A stretch of 49,964 bases of DNA, taken from IMG/VR virus record IMGVR_UViG_3300036800_000220, positions 1 through 49,964 of that record; one strand, given 5' to 3'. Positions 16,086 through 22,389 of the stretch are shown here, in pieces. A program made the translations under genes and the position numbers. Positions within the stretch are counted from its first letter, which is position 1, and each line of letters starts with the position of its first letter. The notes below the pieces were generated by a model. The model saw nothing but the letters and a program-made list of their open reading frames with translations. It did no database searches and was not told the origin of the DNA. This stretch comes from a virus.

Positions 16086-16733
16086 TCAGGCGGCGGCCGG
16101 GCCGCTCCCCCGCGCCTCGCGTCTCGCCTTGCGGCGGGCCACGTCTTCCTCGTCGATCTCCTCCCACGCCAGGCGCAGGTTCTCGGCCATGCGGCGGATC
16201 GATCCGGCCTGACAGTGGCGCTCGGTCTCGCCCGTCACCTGCTTGACCAGGACGCGCCAGACCCGGATGTCGCCGGCGAGCATCGGCCGCACCAAAGCCT
16301 CGAGCAGGATCATGTCCGCCCGGCCGATCTTGTTCCTGAGCCGCACCAGCAACGCGCCGGCGTCGATCATGCGCTGGGTGACCAGGTCCGCCGCGCCGCC
16401 GCCATCGATCACGGTGAGCTGCAGCGTGTCGTGGGTCCGAACACCCTGCGATGCGCAAACCGCCCCGAGGTAGCGCTCGGTCGCCCAGTACTGGGCCGTG
16501 TTGAGGGACCCGGTTGTGAGTAGGTGGCGGAAGGTGTCCTGGCGCCGCGCCCGCAAGACGCGGCCCCGCGCGCCCTGGACCACGGTGACATCGGCGCTCG
16601 TCGGCAGCTGCTTGATCTCAGCCGAGAGGCCCCATCTTTCGGGATCCCGCGCCCTCTCGCGCTCCGCGGCGCGCGCCTCCGCGTTCCGCTCCGCGACGAC
16701 CTGGGGGTCCGCGGGCCTACGCCGTGTCGCCAT
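16086..16733 (-). CDS. Unidentified protein, possibly DNA-binding
   Basis: A 215-residue protein from the ATG at 16733, with GGGAG before it. Long charged helices at both ends (ERNAEARAAERERARDPERWG and DEEDVARRKARREARG) flank a central region (FRHLLTTGSLNTAQYWATERYL, then KIGRADMILLEALVRPML and WRVLVKQVTGETERH) that looks helical and HTH-like. There is a faint similarity to DUF6456-type regulators of Alphaproteobacteria, too weak to claim. It begins the 16.7 to 12.7 kb leftward cluster. Confidence 0.55.
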   Translation of the reverse strand: MATRRRPADPQVVAERNAEARAAERERARDPERWGLSAEIKQLPTSADVTVVQGARGRVLRARRQDTFRHLLTTGSLNTAQYWATERYLGAVCASQGVRTHDTLQLTVIDGGGAADLVTQRMIDAGALLVRLRNKIGRADMILLEALVRPMLAGDIRVWRVLVKQVTGETERHCQAGSIRRMAENLRLAWEEIDEEDVARRKARREARGSGPAAA

Positions 16734-16852
16734 TCGCGCTCCCGCCCCCCGAGGCGGAACAGTGACGCTTTACCTCAATTCTGCCTCTTTGCGAACGATG
16801 GCGGGTTGACGCGGCTTCGGCTCGCGGCGCGCCGAAACACTTCCGCTCGACC

Positions 16853-17269
16853 CTACCGGCGGCGGCTCCAACGCGCCCGCCGCGCCTCGCGCGCCTGGCG
16901 CTCGAGTGACCGAGTCTGGCGATCGAGCGCCTCGACCAGGCGCGCCTCGAGGTCGGGGGACCTTTCTGCCGACGCCGGCGGTATGGTCGCCAGGTCCTTG
17001 CCGTCTGACGAAACCTCGGTTTCGTCATACATGGATACGTCGGCTTCGCCCGGTTCCTCTCCCAGGACGGACCGGGCGTGGCGCACGATGGCCTCGCTGA
17101 CCCAGTCGCCGACAGTCGCTCCGCGCGCGGTCGCCGCGCGATTGGCCATGCCTCGGACGTTCTGCGGCACGCCGCGGATCGACCAGGGCGCCCCCGCCTT
17201 GGGCGACGACGTCGCCACGCCGCGGGCCATCTTCGGCCGGCCGCCGCGGTCCTTGGTTTCGTCGGACAT
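16853..17269 (-). CDS. Ribbon-helix-helix-like regulator
   Basis: A 138-residue protein. The start is set at the ATG at 17269 because GGCGGGG lies just upstream; the upstream in-frame ATG at 17287 has no ribosome site. After a basic N-terminus (DRGGRPKMARG), residues about 25-60 (WSIRGVPQNVRGMANRAAT, then VGDWVSEAIVRHAR) fit a ribbon-helix-helix DNA-binding domain like plasmid-type regulators. A coiled-coil, Arg-rich C-terminus follows. Upstream are inverted copies of TTTCGTCATAC (17345-17373), with others at 17279-17289 and inside the gene, so autoregulation is likely. Confidence 0.6.
   Translation of the reverse strand: MSDETKDRGGRPKMARGVATSSPKAGAPWSIRGVPQNVRGMANRAATARGATVGDWVSEAIVRHARSVLGEEPGEADVSMYDETEVSSDGKDLATIPPASAERSPDLEARLVEALDRQTRSLERQAREARRARWSRRR
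17020..17030. promoter_or_regulatory. TTTCGTCATAC site, copy 1 (inside RHH gene)
   Basis: Perfect copy of the 11-bp word TTTCGTCATAC inside the RHH-like gene. It overlaps codons for MYDETEV. Its presence in coding sequence may be coincidental or may reflect a true extra binding site. Confidence 0.35.
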
Positions 17270-17278
17270 AACCCCGCC

Positions 17279-17289
17279 TTTCGTCATAC
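17279..17289. promoter_or_regulatory. TTTCGTCATAC site, copy 2 (RHH gene leader)
   Basis: Perfect copy of TTTCGTCATAC placed 10 bases upstream of the RHH-like start codon at 17269. A protein bound here would block initiation or promoter clearance, as expected for an autoregulatory operator. Confidence 0.45.
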
Positions 17290-17344
17290 ATCCGCTTATG
17301 CATGACCGCAGCGGCGCCGGCGCGCAACCCACGCCGGCGGTTCG

Positions 17345-17373
17345 GTATGACGAAAACTCGGGTTTGGTCATAC
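17345..17373. promoter_or_regulatory. Paired inverted operator upstream of RHH gene
   Basis: GTATGACGAAA at 17345-17355 (inverted copy) faces TTTGGTCATAC at 17363-17373 (one mismatch), forming a 29-bp quasi-palindrome centred about 90 bp before the RHH-like start. Ribbon-helix-helix proteins bind such paired short inverted sites. The same word also occurs at 17279-17289 and 17020-17030. Confidence 0.5.
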
Positions 17374-17596
17374 GCCTCACGGCGGCCGAAATCACCGCCC
17401 ACCGGCGCTGGGGGCTTGACGGCGGGCGCCCCCACCCCACCCTCACGCAGAGCCTCTGCCCGCGGCCATGAGGCCGCGGCCCCCGTCCGCGGTTCGCGGG
17501 GGAGGTGGGCCGAAACGGCCCTGGAGCTGGGGTTGGCGACCGCATGATGTGGTCCGCCGACCAGGCGGACGCCGCTCTAACCCTGCAAACAGTGTG
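17374..17596. other. Non-coding GC-rich region with strong hairpins
   Basis: No convincing gene is seen in the stretch between the RHH-like gene and the replication-type HTH gene. It holds a perfect stem at 17460-17479 (CCGCGGCC, loop ATGA, GGCCGCGG) and another at 17480-17502 (CCCCCG/CGGGGG). With the paired sites at 17345-17373, this is the best candidate for a replication origin or partition-type site. No DnaA-box clusters or AT-rich unwinding segment were recognised. Confidence 0.35.
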
Positions 17597-17613
17597 GTCG
17601 GCCGCAGGCCGAC
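17597..17613 (-). terminator. Hairpin ending the leftward early operon
   Basis: On the minus strand, one base past the stop codon of the 17615-18319 gene, arms GTCGGCC and GGCCGAC pair around a 3-base loop, followed by CACACTGTTT. The stem is strong and the U-tract weak. The position suggests termination of the early transcript starting near 19.66 kb. Confidence 0.5.
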
Positions 17614-17614
17614 G

Positions 17615-18319
17615 CTATTTGATCTTCATGCTCTCGGAATCTGACCGATCGGCGGTCTCTCGTTTCGCCAGCGCGGCGCCTATGCTGTCCAGGCCGCGGC
17701 CCAGCCGCGATTCGGGGTCCGTCACGTTGCGCGCCCTCTCCTCGGCCTTGCACCGTGCCTGGTCGTCGTCGGGCGCCGGCGTGTCGGGCGGGGGCACGCC
17801 GGCGTTCTTCAGCGCCGCCTCCGGAACACACACCCAGTAGGCATTGTAGTCCTGCTCGACGCGGGGCCCGCGGCGACCGGTGTCATCGGTGTCGCGGAAG
17901 CGACGCACCCAGTCGAGCCAGCCGCAGGCCTTGAGCCGGGCGATCGCGGCGATCACCGCGCTCCTCGAGTGGCCGACGATCGCGGCAATCCGCGCGTAGG
18001 ACAGGTCGTCGAGCGCGCCCTTGCGGCGGACCGCCTGGTTGAGGAGCAGCTCGTAAACCGCCTCGGCGATGTATCCGCAGCCGCGGATCCGTCGGCCGTC
18101 CTGGCGTTCCTGCTTGCGCTGCCATCGTCGGAACGCCCATAGGCGCCGCGCCTTCTGACCCCAGGTCAGACTCACGCGCTGGGCACCGCGGCCCGGCGCC
18201 CAGCTGTTGCGCCGGACCCTCGATCCGGTGCGGCGTTCCGGCGGTTCGGTGCGCCGCCCCGCGCCACGGGTAAGCTTGCCGGCCAGATCGCCGGCGAGCG
18301 CGTCGATCGCCGGCGTCAT
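17615..18319 (-). CDS. HTH protein, probable phage replication initiator type
   Basis: A 234-residue protein. After a basic N-terminus (about 1-60), residues about 75-130 (GYIAEAVYELLLNQAVRR, then SYARIAAIVGHSRSAVIAAI and ARLKACGWLDWVRRF) form a winged-helix/HTH pattern like the N-terminal domain of phage O-type or plasmid replication proteins. The C-terminal third is polar and probably disordered. The ATG at 18319 overlaps the preceding gene's stop (ATGA). It is the last gene of the early leftward operon, where replication genes often lie. A purely regulatory role is an alternative. Confidence 0.55.
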   Translation of the reverse strand: MTPAIDALAGDLAGKLTRGAGRRTEPPERRTGSRVRRNSWAPGRGAQRVSLTWGQKARRLWAFRRWQRKQERQDGRRIRGCGYIAEAVYELLLNQAVRRKGALDDLSYARIAAIVGHSRSAVIAAIARLKACGWLDWVRRFRDTDDTGRRGPRVEQDYNAYWVCVPEAALKNAGVPPPDTPAPDDDQARCKAEERARNVTDPESRLGRGLDSIGAALAKRETADRSDSESMKIK

Positions 18320-18741
18320 GGCGCCGCCTCGCCGATCCGCGAACGGATCGCAGCCAGGTGCTGGTCGATGGCGTTGGCGTCTTCGACCAGCTGCAGGCGT
18401 TCGGCCTGGGTCAGGGGCCGCTGCGCCAGCACCGCCAGGCGGGCGGTCCGTTGCAACGTAAGCGCTGCCTCCGACGTTTCGCACGCCTCGGAGAGCAGCC
18501 CCTCGCCGCCGGCGAAGCCGGGGTTGGATTGTACGATTGCGGTCGAATAAATCGGCCGCCCGCAGTAGGCTTCGAGCAACTGAATGACATCGGCCGGCAT
18601 GAAGGCGCCGGCATTGGGATCCTGGAATTGGGCCAGGCGTGACTTGGCCAGCCGACCGGACAGGCCTGTGGCGGCCGCACTCGGGCCGCCACAGGCGTCG
18701 ATCAGCGAGCGAGCCAGCCAAGCGTGCTGCTTGGGGTCCAC
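18316..18741 (-). CDS. CII/Cro-like regulatory protein
   Basis: A 141-residue protein. The GTG at 18741 is chosen because GGAG lies 8 bases upstream; a TTG 51 bases earlier has none. The N-terminal half (AWLARSLIDACGGPSAAATG, then LAKSRLAQFQDPNAGAFM and PADVIQLLEAYCGRPIY) reads like an HTH with the layout of phage CII-type regulators (CP76-like). The C-terminal half is helical and may mediate oligomerisation. Context: early operon downstream of the Cro-like gene, coupled to the HTH replication-type gene. Confidence 0.5.
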   Translation of the reverse strand: MDPKQHAWLARSLIDACGGPSAAATGLSGRLAKSRLAQFQDPNAGAFMPADVIQLLEAYCGRPIYSTAIVQSNPGFAGGEGLLSEACETSEAALTLQRTARLAVLAQRPLTQAERLQLVEDANAIDQHLAAIRSRIGEAAP

Positions 18742-18998
18742 TGGATGAGCTCCGCTGACGTTCCGGCTGACGGCGCGTCTTCGCGCAGTCAAAGCGTCAC
18801 CGCAGCCCCGTTGAGGAGGCGGGCGGCGCGCGACGGCGCTGGGCGCAAACGCTCTCGCCCGCTTGGCGTAGGTTCCAAGCGGGGGAACAGCGGCTGTCAG
18901 CCGGGACGAAAATCTTCGAGGCGCCGCCGGATCTATCCGGGCCCTTTATCGGGGCGGCGCGGATGGGGGCCTGGCGGGATGAGGGTCCCGCGGCCGCG
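18742..18998. other. Gap with an inverted repeat, no clear gene
   Basis: No reading frame here has convincing coding character on either strand. It contains a 9-bp inverted repeat, CCCGCTTGG at 18858-18866 and CCAAGCGGG at 18875-18883, with an 8-base loop and no U-run. It could be a regulatory RNA hairpin in the early transcript, or a protein-binding or attachment site. Confidence 0.3.
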
Positions 18999-19166
18999 TC
19001 ATCGGCGCTGGCGGGCGCGCCGGAGCGCAGCGAGGAGCTCGCGTCGCGCACGCAGCCAGGCGTAGGCGGCCTGGACGCACGCGAACGAACGAATCAGGAA
19101 CGATGGAAGTTTGGCGGTAGTGGGCGGAGGCGGCGCGACGAGTGTGAGCGTGGCCCCCCGGCGCAT
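18999..19166 (-). CDS. Short basic helical protein
   Basis: A 55-residue frame from the ATG at 19166, 4 bases past the stop of the upstream membrane protein. The second half (LPSFLIRSFACVQAAYAWL followed by RARRELLAALRRARQRR) is an amphipathic, arginine-rich helix. No strong ribosome site was seen, so translation would rely on coupling. No family recognised. Confidence 0.35.
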   Translation of the reverse strand: MRRGATLTLVAPPPPTTAKLPSFLIRSFACVQAAYAWLRARRELLAALRRARQRR

Positions 19167-19169
19167 CGA

Positions 19170-19391
19170 CTACTGCGATCGGCGCCTGGTGAGGTCTGCG
19201 ATTCGAGCGACCTGCAGGCCCAGACCGATGACCGAGAGAAGGGCGCCCGTCTCAGAGAGCCAGACGGCCGCCCGCAAACAGGCGAGATCGTGCTGCGCGC
19301 GCCCAACGCTCGAACAGGCGACCCCAAGGAGGCCGCATGCCCAGGCGGCGCCCAGAACGAAAAGCACCAGCTTCAGGGCTGGCGTCCTCAC
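19170..19391 (-). CDS. Small membrane protein coupled to the Cro-like gene
   Basis: A 73-residue protein from the GTG at 19391, overlapping the Cro-like stop (GTGA). Two hydrophobic segments (about residues 8-29, KLVLFVLGAAWACGLLGVAC, and about 43-62, WLSETGALLSVIGLGLQVA) predict two membrane spans with a basic C-terminus. Early-expressed small membrane proteins of temperate phages often act in superinfection exclusion, but nothing in the sequence proves that here. Confidence 0.5.
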   Translation of the reverse strand: MRTPALKLVLFVLGAAWACGLLGVACSSVGRAQHDLACLRAAVWLSETGALLSVIGLGLQVARIADLTRRRSQ

Positions 19392-19654
19392 GCCGGAACC
19401 GCGGGACAGGTCGAGGTCGCGGCGATCGCGCGGTCGATCGAGGCCCCGAGAAGATCCCGATCGGTCTCGCTCACAAGGTCGACGGCGCGGAGTTCTCCGC
19501 CCGACCACCGCTCAACCTGCAAAGCGAGGCGAATGGGGAAGTCCTTGTGGCCGTTCTCCATATCGCTCAGGTGACCCTTGGATTTCAGGCCTAACTGCGC
19601 CGCGCACTCCCCGAGGGAGAGTCCAAGCCGCTCGCGGTATGCCTTGAAGTCCAT
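19388..19654 (-). CDS. Cro-like XRE-family HTH regulator
   Basis: An 88-residue protein starting at the ATG at 19654. Residues 5-50 (YRERLGLSLGECAAQLGLKS, then GHLSDMENGHKDFP and IRLALQVERWSGGEL) form an XRE/Cro-type HTH. It is divergent from the 19752 HTH gene and its start lies 12 bp from a perfect 17-bp operator, the classic layout of a phage genetic switch. As the first gene of the leftward early operon it is the best Cro counterpart. Confidence 0.75.
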   Translation of the reverse strand: MDFKAYRERLGLSLGECAAQLGLKSKGHLSDMENGHKDFPIRLALQVERWSGGELRAVDLVSETDRDLLGASIDRAIAATSTCPAVPA

Positions 19655-19665
19655 GAGCCACGATC

Positions 19666-19682
19666 GTTCGTATAATACGAAC
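19666..19682. promoter_or_regulatory. Operator O1, perfect 17-bp palindrome
   Basis: GTTCGTATAATACGAAC is an 8+1+8 perfect inverted repeat directly upstream of the Cro-like gene. It contains TATAAT, so it covers a likely -10 element. Related sites are at 19736-19750, 20810-20826 and 20844-20860, giving a consensus close to GTTCGyATnATrCGAAC. Confidence 0.75.
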
Positions 19683-19735
19683 ATCGAGTCAACGGCGCCC
19701 GATCGTATTAGCGGGAACGACTCACAGGCAGGGCT

Positions 19736-19750
19736 TTCGCATCATGCGAA
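19736..19750. promoter_or_regulatory. Operator O2, 15-bp palindrome before HTH gene
   Basis: TTCGCATCATGCGAA is a 7+1+7 perfect inverted repeat that matches the O1 half-site pattern. It ends one base before the ATG at 19752, in the ribosome-site position. A bound regulator would block translation or transcription start of the 19752 gene. Confidence 0.65.
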
Positions 19751-19751
19751 C

Positions 19752-20198
19752 ATGCCCCGTCGACGCTCGACACCGCCGGGCGAGCTCTCCCACCGCTGGT
19801 ATTTGGCTGAATGGGCGCAGGAGCTCGGCAAGAAACAAGCCGACGCCCAGCGAGAGCTCGGGTGGTCGAAGGCAAGCGCGAGCAACCTTTGGAACGGGCG
19901 CCAGCGCTACACGCAAGATCTCGTTGACGCCGCCGCGGCCTGGCTGAACATCGAGCCCTTCGAACTCCTGATGCCTCCAAATCGGGCGAGCGCGCTCAGG
20001 GAGATACAGTCTTACGCGGTGACGATCGCGGAGAAAGGATTGGCGTATCAACACGCGCCGGCAACGGGCTCTTCGCCAAAGGATAAAAAGGGACATCAGG
20101 GTGGGGGACGAGGGAACGGAGAGGGAACTCGAGGCCCTTCGGGCGCGGCTCGCGGACCTGGAGCAGCGCCGGCCGCAACGAAAGAAAAAGCCGCGTAG
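19752..20198 (+). CDS. XRE-type HTH regulator, probable lysogeny repressor
   Basis: A 148-residue protein, divergent from the Cro-like gene. Residues about 15-78 (RWYLAEWAQELGKKQADAQR, then LGWSKASASNLWNGRQRYTQ and DLVDAAAAWLNIEPFELLM) form an XRE HTH domain similar to small alphaproteobacterial regulators. There is no LexA/S24-type self-cleavage domain, so induction would not follow the lambda CI pathway. The last 33 codons overlap the next gene and are low complexity. No ribosome site precedes the ATG, and an operator occupies that place, so a leaderless message is possible. Confidence 0.6.
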   Translation: MPRRRSTPPGELSHRWYLAEWAQELGKKQADAQRELGWSKASASNLWNGRQRYTQDLVDAAAAWLNIEPFELLMPPNRASALREIQSYAVTIAEKGLAYQHAPATGSSPKDKKGHQGGGRGNGEGTRGPSGAARGPGAAPAATKEKAA

Positions 20199-20808
20199 CT
20201 CGCGGCCGCTTGTCATCGGGTCCGCGATCGTGGTGATCGCGGCGGCTGCGCTGATGCTCCTCATGGCCGGGCGCCCGAGATCATCGGCCGCAGGCGCGAG
20301 CAACCCGCCGCCGGCACCCCCGAACGCGGGGTCCGCCGTGAGCTCTCCGGCTCAAATATGCGCATCTGAAGAGACCGCATCATCTATTCGGGACCTGGTG
20401 TTCGCCCAAGTTCGCAGGGACGAAGGCTCTCTGTATCCCGCCGATCTGGCTCGACTCACCCAATCAACGCCGGCGTTGACCTCCGTCGTGCTCGACGCGT
20501 TCGACCAGTCTACTGGAAAAGTCGCGTGCTCTGGAACTTTCGGGATGTCGTGGTCGCCCGATTTTCAAAGACGCCACGCGCCCACCGACACGGGCTTTAC
20601 CATTCGAATCGGATTTTCCATTCAACCGGCCGCTAATGGCAGTGGCCTTGTCTATGCCATAGGCGGCATCCAGGGGCGCGAGTTGGTTCAGTATCTCGAA
20701 GGCGAGGTCGCTGCCGCGGCTCAGCTGGGGCCGCCCGAAACGACGACGCCGCCGCAGCCTCCTTCTTCGGAACAGCCTGGAGCGGGATCGAACACCGGGA
20801 ATCCCTAG
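20101..20808 (+). CDS. Membrane-anchored protein of unknown function
   Basis: A 235-residue protein from the GTG at 20101 (AGGGA upstream), overlapping the HTH gene by 98 bp. A basic cytoplasmic part with a short coiled-coil (ERELEALRARLADLEQR) is followed by one membrane span at about 37-57 (LVIGSAIVVIAAAALMLLMAG). A periplasmic domain comes next (about 90-200, with two Cys and a beta-rich SGTFGMSWSPDF region) and a Pro-rich end. Co-transcription with the repressor-like gene suggests expression in the lysogen, perhaps as an envelope or exclusion factor; that is inference. Confidence 0.6.
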   Translation: MGDEGTERELEALRARLADLEQRRPQRKKKPRSSRPLVIGSAIVVIAAAALMLLMAGRPRSSAAGASNPPPAPPNAGSAVSSPAQICASEETASSIRDLVFAQVRRDEGSLYPADLARLTQSTPALTSVVLDAFDQSTGKVACSGTFGMSWSPDFQRRHAPTDTGFTIRIGFSIQPAANGSGLVYAIGGIQGRELVQYLEGEVAAAAQLGPPETTTPPQPPSSEQPGAGSNTGNP

Positions 20809-20809
20809 C

Positions 20810-20826
20810 GTTCGTATTTTGCGAAT
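20810..20826. promoter_or_regulatory. Operator O3 upstream of rightward operon
   Basis: GTTCGTATTTTGCGAAT matches the O1 consensus with two changes. It begins two bases after the stop codon of the membrane protein gene and lies just upstream of the -35 element at 20835. Confidence 0.5.
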
Positions 20827-20834
20827 TAAATCCC

Positions 20835-20863
20835 TTGACGGTCGTTCGTTGTTAGCGAACTTT
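20835..20863 (+). promoter_or_regulatory. Candidate rightward promoter
   Basis: A good -35 (TTGACG, 20835-20840) is followed 17 bp later by a poor -10-like AACTTT (20858-20863). The spacer is almost wholly occupied by operator O4. It would drive the coupled gene chain from 20967 to 29719. The -10 match is weak, so the exact start is uncertain. Confidence 0.5.
20844..20860. promoter_or_regulatory. Operator O4 within promoter spacer
   Basis: GTTCGTTGTTAGCGAAC has intact GTTCG/CGAAC arms at the same 17-bp spacing as O1 and lies between the -35 and -10 positions of the candidate rightward promoter. Its centre is 34 bp from O3, which would place two dimers on about the same helix face. Confidence 0.6.
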
Positions 20864-20966
20864 AGGCCTCGCTCGCTCGGGCCGAGGCCGCACGTACTAA
20901 GGGAAGTTCCCCTTCCGTAGCCCCGTTCCGGGCGAGCACCTCGCAACAGCCGCGAAGGGGCTCGGT

Positions 20967-21206
20967 ATGGGAATCCTGTTTCCGGCCATCCCGCCGGATG
21001 AGTCGCCGGAGATGCTCGCAGACGACGAGCTCGACCTGGCGATCGACGCCAGTGCGCGTGTCGTCGACCAGTTCGTCACGCGGCTCGAGACGCTTCTGGC
21101 GGAGAGCGATCGGCGCCGCAGCCGCGTCCAGGTCGCCCTCACCGCCGTCGCCTTCGCCTATCTGGCCGATCGCCAGCTGCTGCGCGGCGCGGAGCTCGCC
21201 CGATGA
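20967..21206 (+). CDS. First gene of rightward operon, hypothetical
   Basis: A 79-residue acidic, helical protein (DDELDLAIDASARVVDQFVT, then RLETLLAESDRRR) with a good ribosome site (GAAGGGG). No family recognised. It overlaps the next start by 4 bp and begins the chain of coupled genes controlled by O3/O4. Confidence 0.6.
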   Translation: MGILFPAIPPDESPEMLADDELDLAIDASARVVDQFVTRLETLLAESDRRRSRVQVALTAVAFAYLADRQLLRGAELAR

Positions 21207-21421
21207 CCCGGCTGCCATATCGCCGCCTGCAGGCGCTCGCCGCTCACCCGACCGCAGGCGTCGAGGTGCTGGCGCCTGTCAACGACAACGAGGCGGTCCG
21301 CGCCGCGGGCCTTCGGATGATCGCCGGTTTGCGCCGCCCAGGGCGCTGGCTTCTGGAGTTTGTCATGCTCGGCGCGTTCCTGGGCGAAATCCTCTTCTGC
21401 GTCGTGATGTCATGCCGCTGA
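21203..21421 (+). CDS. Small protein with C-terminal membrane segment
   Basis: A 72-residue protein with a basic, soluble N-terminal two-thirds (LPYRRLQALAAHPTAGVEVL) and a hydrophobic C-terminus (WLLEFVMLGAFLGEILFCVV) that could span the membrane. ATG at 21203 overlaps the previous stop. Confidence 0.5.
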   Translation: MTRLPYRRLQALAAHPTAGVEVLAPVNDNEAVRAAGLRMIAGLRRPGRWLLEFVMLGAFLGEILFCVVMSCR

Positions 21422-21501
21422 GCCGCGTGCTTCCGGGCCTCGCCCTCCTCGCCCTGGCCGCCATTTTCGGCTGGGCGATCGCCCAATGGGCTGCCGTCTG
21501 A
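21412..21501 (+). CDS. 29-residue membrane peptide
   Basis: A very short frame from the ATG at 21412, inside the last codons of the upstream gene. It encodes 29 residues, mostly one hydrophobic helix (VLPGLALLALAAIFGWAIAQ). Its stop overlaps the next start (TGATG). The precise overlaps at both ends are the main support. Confidence 0.4.
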   Translation: MPLSRVLPGLALLALAAIFGWAIAQWAAV

Positions 21502-21821
21502 TGGCGGCCGACGTTCGCGTCCTCGATCCCACCGTCGCGGAGATGGCGCTGGCGCGCCGGCTCCTCGCCGAGATGGGGGTAGCGGACGGCGCCCTGGCGC
21601 TCCCGCGTCCCGAGGCGCTCCTCGCGCTCGTAGAAGCGGCCCGGTTCGGCGCGCGCCTGCAGCGGCTCAAGTCCCTTCGCTGCGAGGGCGCCTCGATCCG
21701 CTTCTGCCAGGTGTGCGGATGCACCAACACCGCCGCCTGCGTCGTCGACGGCGTGCCCTGCCACTGGGAGCGTCCGGAGATCTGCAGCACCTGCGCGCCC
21801 TACCTCGAGGGCGGCCGGTGA
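21501..21821 (+). CDS. Cysteine-cluster phage protein
   Basis: A 106-residue protein starting at the ATG at 21501. The C-terminal third carries Cys69, 72, 74, 80, 87, 95 and 98 in the order CQVCGC, C, GVPCHWE, ICSTC, a recurrent phage motif that probably binds zinc. The N-terminal part is helical. Function is unknown; such modules also occur fused to other early phage proteins. Confidence 0.65.
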   Translation: MAADVRVLDPTVAEMALARRLLAEMGVADGALALPRPEALLALVEAARFGARLQRLKSLRCEGASIRFCQVCGCTNTAACVVDGVPCHWERPEICSTCAPYLEGGR

Positions 21822-22048
21822 AGGCGGATCGGCTGGATGGCGGCCTGATCGAGGCGCTGCGCGAGATCCGGGCCGCGGAGCCTCTCGGCCTGGCGCTCTA
21901 CTTCGGGGGCACATTCTTCTGCAGCGGATCGCGCCTGATCAACGCCCTCACCTGGCGCGAGCTCGCCGGCCGCGGCCTGGTCGACGTGGTCGACGCGCGG
22001 ATCCGCATCACGGTGCGTGGGATCGAATTCCTCCAGGGGATCCCGTGA
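21818..22048 (+). CDS. Small hypothetical protein
   Basis: A 76-residue protein from the GTG at 21818, overlapping the previous stop. Sequence (GGLIEALREIRAAEPLGLAL, then LTWRELAGRGLVDVVDARIR and ITVRGIEFLQG) resembles a small winged-helix: a helix pair and a beta hairpin ending in a short helix. It may bind DNA. No exact family recognised. Confidence 0.5.
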   Translation: MKADRLDGGLIEALREIRAAEPLGLALYFGGTFFCSGSRLINALTWRELAGRGLVDVVDARIRITVRGIEFLQGIP

Positions 22049-22389
22049 TCCGCTCCGTGGGCCATCTTCTCTTGCTGATGTTCGCCGGCGAGACGGTCGC
22101 GGTCGACCTCTCCGGCGACCATCCGATCTGGCGCATGGTGCGCACCGGCGAGGCGATCGGCTTCGATCCCACCCGCGCGCCCTGGCCGGCGACGGCCGCG
22201 ATCCGGATCGTCCAGCGCGACCTCTTCGGCGCGCCTTATCAGCTCGGCGTCACCCCCCCCCGCAAAGGGACGGCGCGCCGTGAACCCACAACCCCACGCG
22301 GGTCCACGAGGACGTCAAGGTTCAACCCTCCCTGGCGTGGGAGGCTCGACACCTCCCGCCTGCTCCAACTTCGCGAGGTGAGCGCATGA
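22045..22389 (+). CDS. Hypothetical protein
   Basis: A 114-residue frame from the GTG at 22045. The first 70 residues look folded (VGHLLLLMFAGETVAVDLSG, then HPIWRMVRTGEAIGFDP and AAIRIVQRDLFGAPY). The remainder is Arg/Pro/Ser-rich and may be disordered. No family recognised. Coupled at both ends by 4-bp overlaps. Confidence 0.45.
   Translation: MIRSVGHLLLLMFAGETVAVDLSGDHPIWRMVRTGEAIGFDPTRAPWPATAAIRIVQRDLFGAPYQLGVTPPRKGTARREPTTPRGSTRTSRFNPPWRGRLDTSRLLQLREVSA

Noticed and set aside
17269-17545. Longer N-terminus for the RHH-like gene
   Set aside because: The extension is low complexity and crosses the operator-like repeats. A good ribosome site sits at the 17269 start.
18742-19051. Minus-strand frame of about 84 codons (18797-19051)
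   Set aside because: Ser/Ala/Pro/Arg-rich, no ribosome site, no coupling to neighbours. The short frame at 18999-19166 is a better candidate.
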